The translations under genes were made by a program, and so were the position numbers. The notes below the pieces were generated by a model, which was not told the origin of the DNA, made no database searches, and worked only from the letters and a program-made list of their open reading frames with translations. From Neolecta irregularis DAH-3 (Eukaryota > Ascomycota > Neolectomycetes > Neolectales > Neolectaceae): a stretch of 15,374 bases of DNA. Where the stretch lies: assembly GCA_001929475.1 (NCBI GenBank), contig LXFE01000773.1:1-15374 (forward strand). Reading direction: 5' to 3'. Shown here piece after piece: positions 9,056 through 15,374 of the stretch; the first letter of the stretch is position 1; every line of letters begins with the position of its first letter.

Positions 9056-9861
9056 GCATTCATATCCAAATACATACAAGTCATCTGCTTTGTACAAGTA
9101 CCTTTACTCCTCCTTTACCACCCCAACAACCACCACGCTCCCTCCATCATCCCTCATCCAAAAGCAAAACCTGGCTTTTCACTTCAAAAGCCAACGCATG
9201 TACAAGGTGTGTCTTTCGGCAAGTAGACACTTATAAGTAGACTTTATTGCAGAGGTATAATCCGGATTCTGTAATCACTGAGGCCCAAAAAATTGAATTG
9301 ACGGCGCGGAGAGTGGGATTACATGTCCCTTTTTCATCCCCGTCTACTTCAGTATGAACCCAGGATATAGAGCGATTAGTAGGCGTGCATATATAGAGGA
9401 TATATAACAAAATTAGGCCTGCATGTACTCTTATGCTGGAACACTACTTTCATCCATAAATACCAAGCTGGCCTTGGTTTTCCAGCTGTGTCGATTTTAA
9501 TATAGATAAATGCCATCCACATACTTTCTGGACGGTCTGAATTTAGCCGTTAGGATGGAATACGTAATCGATGATTCGGAAGAGCGGATGAAGCACTTAC
9601 GAAATCTCAATCATTTCATTCTTGTTGACCTTTTCAGTGGAGGATCAAATGGTCTAAAAGTCGAGTATGAATTTAAGACGAGAGGTAACCGGCGGATTAG
9701 GTGATACGGTTTCGTTTTAGGATCAAATCTGTCCAAGACTGTCAACGGCATAGCCGGGCTTCTGGTCAGAGTAGCAATTGGATAAACCGCAACATTGAAA
9801 AGCGTCATGAGAGAAAACAGGTTGAATCCTCAGACGCTTATAGATGAGTCAAAGTATAACT

Positions 9862-10197
9862 TTAAATAGTATTTTTCGTGGCCCAACTCATCATTGGTTC
9901 AGTGTCCTGGTGAGGTACGGCTAAACCGAGCGCTGGCCTAGGATCGTCATGGTCTAATACTTGTGTTCTGACACACCTGTAAAACCGCGACACCTGTACA
10001 TCCATCAGCCGCACCACTAAATCCATCCAGAGATCTTGCATGGTGCAGAAGATGATGAGGAACCAAATCGTCACATCGTTTAAACCTCTATCGTATTCAA
10101 GAAACGGCAAGACACCGATATGTTGAGACTGATATACCTGGGATAACTTCCATTGTGCGTCATCAAGGATGACATGGTTACACGAATTTAATAACAT
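9862..10197 (-). CDS. Orphan open reading frame, 111 codons (doubtful)
   Basis: I do not recognise the product. It has a hydrophobic stretch in the middle (VTIWFLIIFCTM) but no signal peptide or known motif. It lies alone in the convergent intergenic region. An open frame this long could occur by chance. It is recorded because it is the longest open frame in an otherwise empty 1.7 kb. Confidence 0.12.
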   Translation of the reverse strand: MLLNSCNHVILDDAQWKLSQVYQSQHIGVLPFLEYDRGLNDVTIWFLIIFCTMQDLWMDLVVRLMDVQVSRFYRCVRTQVLDHDDPRPALGLAVPHQDTEPMMSWATKNTI

Positions 10198-10557
10198 GCA
10201 TGATTACGAGATTGGCTACAGAAAGGAGGCGTATGCCGAAGACAACAAACTGAATTATAGTGACAATTTGATAGATGTCAGGTTTTATCTTGACAGATGA
10301 ACCAAAACTAGATGAGACAATATACAGTGTCACAAAATTACTCGTATGAAAAACTATGGGCGCGTATGAAAAAACTAATCAAATGGCGAGATTTCCGCGA
10401 ATCAGGACGATAAGACAAAATATTTGAAAACTTGCGAGGTAAAAAAAGATTGTTGAACAAATAGCATACCCAGACAATAGCGATACCGCGAATAAAACCG
10501 AATGAACGGAACGAAAAAGATAAAAGAGCATCCAAAGCAAGCCATAAAGCAAACTCT

Positions 10558-12285
10558 TCACAAATCAATGAGACTACCTCCAGTATTCCCCCAGGTTTGC
10601 TGCTGTTGTGGTTTTTGTTGGGAAAATGCAGCCGGGCCGGTGAGATTTGGGGCTATGGGTCGAGGTTGGCCTGTATATTGGGAATAAAATGGATTGGTAG
10701 AGTTCCCGGCGGGGCCAGTTTGCTGGTACTTCAAGCCATGACCTGCTGAATTGACAAATTGGCCAGTGAGGGAGTGCTGAGCAGCGATTCTTGCATCGCC
10801 GGTGTTTCCAAACGTATCTTGACCAGAGGCGTTGCCTGCTGAAAGAAGGGCTTCGAGATGGGCGTAGTGAGGATTTGGCGACGGGACAGGAACTTGCGGG
10901 GCTGGAGAATACGATGGAAACGGAGGCTGCTGAGGTGGTGGATTGTAAGGCGTATATGTGATTTGGGTTTCCGGGCGGGCGTCCATGGATTGTAGAGAAT
11001 TCTGAGACGGGCAAGTGTAGGGGTCGAGTTTCGCAAAAGGATTGTTGGAGCCTGTAGGCGCGGATTCCAGCCGTGGAGGGGAAAGACTGAGATTCTGAGA
11101 GTATGGATTATTTGTTCCAGGTGTTTGGTAGTTGGTCGTCTGAGCTGCAACCGAAGCGTAAGGATTACCTTTAGAAAACTCGGATGTTGATAGCATGTCT
11201 TGCTGCTGTGGAAACGCGGGCTGTAGAGGTTGTTGATAGTAACCCGTTGGTTGCGAATAGACGTTATCGAGGAAGCCAGTATTTTGAGGCCGCTGGGCAT
11301 ATGGATCATGGATAGGGTTTCCAAAAAAGTCGACCTGATCCAGTTGTTGATAAGGCTGCTGCACTGGTTGAGGAGGCGGCGAAAGAGCCTCGTCAAAGAA
11401 ATTATTTGCATTTCGCTCTTGCTGTTCTCGCAAACGCAGTTCTTCTTCCTCCTTGCTCAGCTGTATCGCTCGAGATAATTCATCATCATTTTGCTCTTTG
11501 CTTCGACGCTTGCGGGCCTCTTCTTCGGCAGACCGTTTACTTTCTTCCATTGCCTTGCGGAGATCATCGTCGTCGCGTCCCACAGCGGTTCTAGGTCTTC
11601 GCAAAGAAGTAGTTCGTTTCGGACGATCTGCCATCGCGAGGAAGTCGTCAGCGGATTGCTGTCCTAGTCTTCCACGCATATGCGTACGATTCTTGCGTTC
11701 GGCCCGCAGCCGTTCATCATCCTGCAGTAATGCAGTGATATCCTTTGCCTTTTGGCGCACTGCTATTAGCAACATTCTGAGAATGGGTTACCATTGGCAC
11801 CCCTATCTTTCCCCTCCTCGTCAATATACAGAAACTCGCGCAAGGTTTTGATCAAGAAAAGGTTCTGCTTCGCCCATACGACTACATTTTCTGATCCACT
11901 ATGAAGACAGTAATCCAAAACGGTCAAAGTCTAGCATATCAGTTGGCCGCATTGTTATTTCAAACCTTGAACACATGCCTCCAGTTTTTCCCCTTGTCGT
12001 TCAACCGTCTTTCAAACTGATCGATGATTTCGAAAAGATCGCTTGTGCTGACACTTGGTCAGGTTCTCACGGAAGCTCCAAAACATACTTGTCAAATGTT
12101 GCGCTGGCGATTTCGCCCATTTCGGTCCCACTAGGGCCCCACGGATCATTTGAAGTAGCGTTTCTAACTTTGACCTGAATGTCCGAATACCCTTTGGAGA
12201 AGTTCTTTCTTGAAGGGAATATCAGCGAGACACAAAGCTAGACATACACCGAACGCACGACAGCCCGTGCGGATGTTTTTGACAT
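10558..12285 (-). CDS. Epsin (ENTH-domain endocytic adaptor), 5 exons
   Basis: Exons 12285-12248, 12208-12089, 12047-11966, 11930-11792 and 11759-10558 give 526 residues; introns are 39, 41, 35 and 32 nt. Order of parts: ENTH domain at ~14-148 (VKNFSKGYSDIQVKVRNATSNDPWG, NDKGKNWRHVFK, TLTVLDYCLHSGSENVV, TLREFLYIDEEGKD, VRQKAKDITALL), which binds PtdIns(4,5)P2 and bends membrane. Two ubiquitin-interacting motifs follow at ~189-205 (DDDDLRKAMEES) and ~217-233 (NDDELSRAIQLSKEEEE). A long Gln/Pro/Asn-rich tail holds two NPF motifs (366-368, 482-484) for EH-domain partners such as Pan1/Ede1. The protein ends in the clathrin box LIDL. This is the full Ent1/Ent2 layout at the plasma membrane. Two acceptors are ambiguous: 12048 or 12054 for the second intron, and 11760 or 11763 for the fourth; all choices keep the frame. 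Confidence 0.95.
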
Positions 12286-12635
12286 TGCTGGAGAGGCGTA
12301 GGCAAGAGGCAACGACTGTTATAGATGCTGGAAATATAAGAGGGTGAGGCTGTAGGTTTGACCAGCAAGCAGGAGTACTGAGTTGGACCAATAAGACAAG
12401 GCGGAGTGAAAAAACACCGATATATTCCAGTTCCTTTGGACTATTTCAACATTTGCGCTTACTGCCAGACCATTTTGTATATTTTCAGTTTATCAGAAAT
12501 AAGCTAGGCGACCCATCCGACACCTTACAAAAGATGCGAGGCATATATTTGTCTACCAATGTTCTATTCAAAGTTATATCCTTGTGGTGGAGAAAATCTT
12601 GATGTTTATTTTTAATATATATTATATCGTGTCGG

Positions 12636-12702
12636 AATGCGGGGGGTCTCGGTTGGTACGGCGCCGAGCTTGGTGTTTCTGTCGGGGCGTTACCTCCGCA
12701 TT
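12636..12702. repeat. Nested inverted repeat, possible structured RNA
   Basis: AATGCGGGGG (12636-12645) pairs with CCTCCGCATT (12693-12702) over 10 bp with one G-U wobble. Inside lies a second 5-bp arm, CTCGG (12648-12652) with CCGAG (12664-12668). The element is GC-rich within AT-rich surroundings. It could be a structured non-coding RNA, a regulatory dyad or chance. Confidence 0.3.
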
Positions 12703-13159
12703 TTCATTCCAAAATATGTATCCATGTCTGAAAGTGAATTATTGAGAGAAAGAAATCTGTCAACCTCCACTTTGTCCGATAATGACCAGAGTTGATTTTC
12801 GGGAGGTCAGTTCACCTGAGATCGAGCCTCGCTTGAGATCTCCACGTGCTCAAGTCTAGCCATTCGAGGGTTGCACAAGTCCTACAGAAATGTCCAAGGT
12901 GAAAGAATTAGATGCTCGGACCGCTCGCTTCACACTTGAGTCATCTCCCGCAAGCCGTTCAAGGTATGGGTGATCTCTCACTTGAGTGAATCTTCAACTA
13001 TTGGCGACCCTTGGCTAAATTATATTGTTGAGCGATTTACGTGCCTGGTCACTGCGCGTTTCCAAGAGAAGATTTCAAAAAACTTCCATGGATTGAACGC
13101 CGATCAGCAATAATGCAACGTCGTTAAGTACTTCAATATTTAAGCGGGAGACCCCTGAA

Positions 13160-13187
13160 ACTGACATTTCCACGGATTTCTGTCAGT
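13160..13187. repeat. Perfect 7-bp dyad
   Basis: ACTGACA (13160-13166) and TGTCAGT (13181-13187) are exact inverse complements with a 14-nt spacer. They lie about 850 bp upstream of the zinc-finger start, where they could bind a dimeric factor. Confidence 0.35.
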
Positions 13188-14039
13188 AAAATGATGTGCG
13201 GTTTCGGTCGTGCGGACGATCAACGGTGGATCTTAATGGCTTTCAATAGCCCTTCAATATAGACCAGCTTCACTCCATGAATTCAATTTTATTCGCGCTA
13301 ATCGCTCATTTGTGATTGAAGATTGAGAGGATGAACGCCTCATTTCTCTAGTAGGATTCTTATAAAGCATTGACCTGTGCATGGAATCAGTTCAATGCAA
13401 GACAAAAGAATACGAGCAGCTAGTTAATAAGGTATTTTTTCGGTTAACAAAGAGAGATCCGGGGTGGGGATCTTAAAATGTGGATGGTCGCGTACCAGTG
13501 TCTCAGCCAAATTCTCCACTATTTTAGCTGGTGGGACACAAAGCGCGTATACGATTGTGCATTCGCTTGCGGGTACAAAGGACGATCAATTGCACAAAGA
13601 GCAGTGAGGAATAATGCAGCGGGGTGCAAGTGGAGCTAGGGGACGACTGACTAGACGAGTTTGAGAGAGACGCCGGGAGTGATGACGATGGTCTCAGACA
13701 ATGGCTCGCCAGCTGCGCATCGACCACGATGTCTCTTGCGAGGCTGCCTCAAAAGATTGCATGGAACCCCGCTTGTAGCCTTCTTGCAAGTACCTGCTTC
13801 AAGTGTCAAAACACAAGCAATATAGATTCGGGTCCACAGACAAGCTTTGCAGCTAGACCATCTCGCGCTAACCCGCAACGTGGCTTTAGATTGTCCGGTC
13901 TGTGAAGTTACGGGCTTGTCAAACCGGAAAGGCTTAGCGAACAATCGTTTCCATCGACCTTGTCCATCCCTGTAGGAATTACGCCCACTTATAAGCAATC
14001 TCAGCCGCAGAGATCTCGTTCATAGACTCCCTTGTTCGA

Positions 14040-14946
14040 ATGGATTTAACCAGTATCCTCAACACTCCAAAGTCGCCTCTTCAGCCTCGATCAGCCCACA
14101 GGGTGGAGGAGAAGCGGTATAGTCGAGCAGTGCCGGCCCACCATAATGCCATGCATCCGTATCAAGCTGTGCCTCGCCAGTATCCGACACCAGTTTCGTA
14201 CTATCAGTACATGCCGCCGCCCTCCGCAACATCGAGTCCGTTCCAATGCTCAGAATGCGACAAGCGATTTGCAAGACGGTCCGATCTTGCTCGTCATGGT
14301 ATATTCTGCTGAACAAGTTTTGGGATGACACCAAAATAGAACGGATTCATACAGGAGATCGCCAGTTCGTGTGCGAGTACCCCGGCTGTGGAAAACCGTT
14401 TATCCAAAGATCAGCGTTAACCGTGCATACCCGAGTGCATACGGGGGAAAAGCCTCATCGGTGCGAAGAATGTTCGAAGCGGTTTAGCGATAGCAGTTCG
14501 CTTGCTCGTCATCGGTGAGAGTTCTCAGAACAGTTCCCTGATGAATGATAGACGAACACATACCGGAAACAGGCCCTATGCCTGCCCGTATCCTGATTGT
14601 CACAAGACGTTTACTCGGTTTGGAGGTTGCTTCTATTGGAATTCTGACGTTGCTTAGCCGGACGACATTAACGCGCCATCAGAACCATCATGCTGGATCC
14701 TTGCCGGCGGTCTTGTCGTATCCTGCTGTGCCTGTCCACGCAGTGCAGCTGCACTTTCCGCAACCCTGCTATGCAACCCATCTGGCCTCGCCGCTACGCA
14801 GCTCCTCTTCGTCGTCGCCCTCGCCGACACTCAACTACAGTCACTGGACGAACCGGGCCCCGGATGCTCGGGAGAGGCCGGGATCGTTGTCGAACACGGG
14901 GTATTTTCAGGTTGTAGCTCCTATTCAATCGAACACGAGCCAGTAG
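14040..14946 (+). CDS. Four-finger C2H2 zinc-finger transcription factor, 4 exons
   Basis: Exons 14040-14298, 14340-14514, 14552-14617 and 14658-14946 give 262 residues; introns are 41, 37 and 40 nt. Four adjacent classical fingers use Cys70/73 His86/90, Cys98/103 His116/120, Cys128/131 His144/148 and Cys156/161 His174/178, joined by TGDRQ, TGEKP and TGNRP linkers. The last two fingers contain [14 protein letters not shown] and [14 protein letters not shown], which mark a fungal C2H2 factor family I know from Pezizomycotina without a firm name. The protein is expected to bind DNA in the nucleus. The N-terminal 69 residues are Pro/Tyr-rich and disordered; the C-terminal ~80 residues are Ser/Pro/Tyr-rich and may form an activation region. 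The start at 14040 opens the frame with MDLTSILN, and a TATA-like TTATAA lies about 50 bp upstream. It converges on RIB7, with 98 bp between stop codons. Confidence 0.9.
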
Positions 14947-15044
14947 GCCGTGGCATTAGATACATAGATTGGTTCCCGATGTAAGATACTGGGGGTCTGT
15001 AGCAATTCCAGCTCACGGCATGCTGTGAAACGATGTGTATAGAA

Positions 15045-15374
15045 CTAGACTCCAATATGAGGTTCCGCATGAGCAGGTTCGGGCTCCACCCTCGCAGCCA
15101 GCACCATGTCCCGGCCAAACCGGTGCCACGAGACGTCGCAGAGGCCCGGCGGGCGGGGCGCCTGGGCGAGAAGCCCCGTGGAGCCGACAAACTGCGGGCT
15201 GATGGTGACGATGACGACGTCTGCCGCGTTTTCGGCCAGCACGCCTGCGATGACGCTGGCGCCGCCCTCGATCATGACGCTCGAGAGGCCGAGCGAGTGC
15301 AGCTCGCGCAGAATGGTCTTCCACGGCCAGCGGAAGCCTGCCAGGCGCACGTAGCGGCCGCCGACGGCCTCCAG
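15045..15374 (-). CDS. RIB7: Riboflavin biosynthesis reductase RIB7, C-terminal part (gene runs off the window)
   Basis: The last 109 residues of 2,5-diamino-6-ribosylamino-4(3H)-pyrimidinone 5'-phosphate reductase, which in fungi reduces the ribosyl side chain with NAD(P)H before deamination in riboflavin synthesis. Diagnostic stretches are GRYVRLAGFRWPW, LGLSSVMIEGGASVIAGVL with the NADPH-binding EGG, the DVVIVTISPQFVGS strand, and the end DVSWHRFGRDMVLAARVEPE. Full proteins are about 240-250 residues, so slightly more than half lies beyond the right edge. No intron is seen in this part. Codons are strongly GC-ending, like the cyclin and unlike the tandem genes on the left. Confidence in the family is high; intactness upstream cannot be judged. 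Confidence 0.88.
   Translation of the reverse strand: MEAVGGRYVRLAGFRWPWKTILRELHSLGLSSVMIEGGASVIAGVLAENAADVVIVTISPQFVGSTGLLAQAPRPPGLCDVSWHRFGRDMVLAARVEPEPAHAEPHIGV

Larger units (their letters stand above)
8891..10557. other. 1.7-kb convergent intergenic region, no convincing gene
   Basis: This stretch separates the stops of the cyclin (+) and epsin (-), so it holds both 3' UTRs. It turns AT-rich after 8900. The longest open frames are 9862-10197 (-) and 9510-9704 (+); neither shows a known domain or can be extended by an obvious short intron. A 6-bp inverted repeat AGCTGG/CCAGCT lies at 9466-9487. The length is large for this compact region. Confidence 0.5.
12286..14039. promoter_or_regulatory. 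1.75-kb divergent intergenic region between epsin and zinc-finger genes
   Basis: I see no convincing gene here; it must hold the promoters of both flanking genes. Visible items: TGAGTCAT at 12937-12944, which matches the Gcn4/CpcA-type bZIP site; the 9-mer CACTTGAGT near 12933 and again near 12980; a two-level inverted repeat at 12636-12702; a perfect 7-bp dyad ACTGACA/TGTCAGT at 13160-13187; and an AT run near 12610-12630. The long upstream region suits a regulated transcription-factor gene. Confidence 0.4.

Noticed and set aside
8368-9236. Long plus-strand frames overlapping and following the cyclin
   Set aside because: They are other-frame shadows of the GC-rich cyclin coding region running into the 3' region; products are Pro/Ala/Leu-rich without domains.
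9510-9704. 64-codon plus-strand open frame
   Set aside because: Short, isolated, no recognisable motif, and no splice extension seen.
13189-13300. C-box-like ATGATGT suggesting a C/D snoRNA
   Set aside because: One mismatch in the C box and no CTGA D box with a flanking stem at the right distance.
13651-13998. Minus-strand frame with SCKAC and CKKATSGVPC, recalling a Zn2Cys6 DNA-binding domain
   Set aside because: The cysteine spacing does not fit CX2CX6C, the basic RRRKVKC segment is missing, and a possible 48-nt intron does not repair it. Most likely chance in the zinc-finger gene's upstream region.
1-15374. tRNA genes, CRISPR arrays, transposases or reverse transcriptases
   Set aside because: Looked for B-box-like GGTTCGANTCC, regularly spaced repeats and transposon protein motifs; none was found. 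Near matches such as GTTCGAATGG near 14034 lack a cloverleaf.

Overview
This window looks like nuclear DNA of a filamentous-type ascomycete fungus. Every gene I can name is eukaryotic and fungal in style: TFIIE-beta, epsin, a Pho85-type cyclin, RIB7, and a centrosomin-motif spindle pole protein. The leucine-rich protein and the C2H2 factor resemble families I know mainly from Pezizomycotina. The genes with introns are split by extremely short introns. I reconstructed 17 of 32-45 nt, each removing a stop or frameshift and restoring a conserved protein. I cannot name the species.

Layout, left to right. 1-509: a GACC/GGTC-rich repeat at the edge, then the promoter of a paraoxonase-like gene (510-1772, +). 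Next come TFIIE subunit beta (1973-2985, +) and a CM1-motif spindle pole body protein (3144-4459, +); these three genes are tandem, with gaps of about 160-200 bp. A leucine-rich-repeat protein (minus strand, stop at 4749) converges on them; its 5' end is not resolved and probably reaches into 6300-6905. A GC-rich stretch, 6900-8041, with a 15-bp tandem repeat leads into an intronless Pcl1/Pcl2-like cyclin (8042-8890, +). About 1.7 kb with no convincing gene (8891-10557) separates it from an epsin (10558-12285, minus, five exons). A 1.75-kb divergent intergenic region (12286-14039) then leads to a four-finger C2H2 factor (14040-14946, +, four exons). The window ends in the C-terminal part of RIB7 (15045 to the right edge, minus).

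The genes do not form one pathway. They cover general transcription, mitotic spindle pole organisation, CDK control, endocytosis, gene regulation and riboflavin synthesis, as expected of an ordinary fungal chromosome arm. I found no mobile element, tRNA, CRISPR array or convincing new system. The most notable signals are the uniformly tiny introns, an apparent loss of the key catalytic histidine in the paraoxonase-like protein, and unexplained structured sequence in the 12.3-14.0 kb intergenic region. All splice sites are inferred by reading the sequence, not from transcripts.
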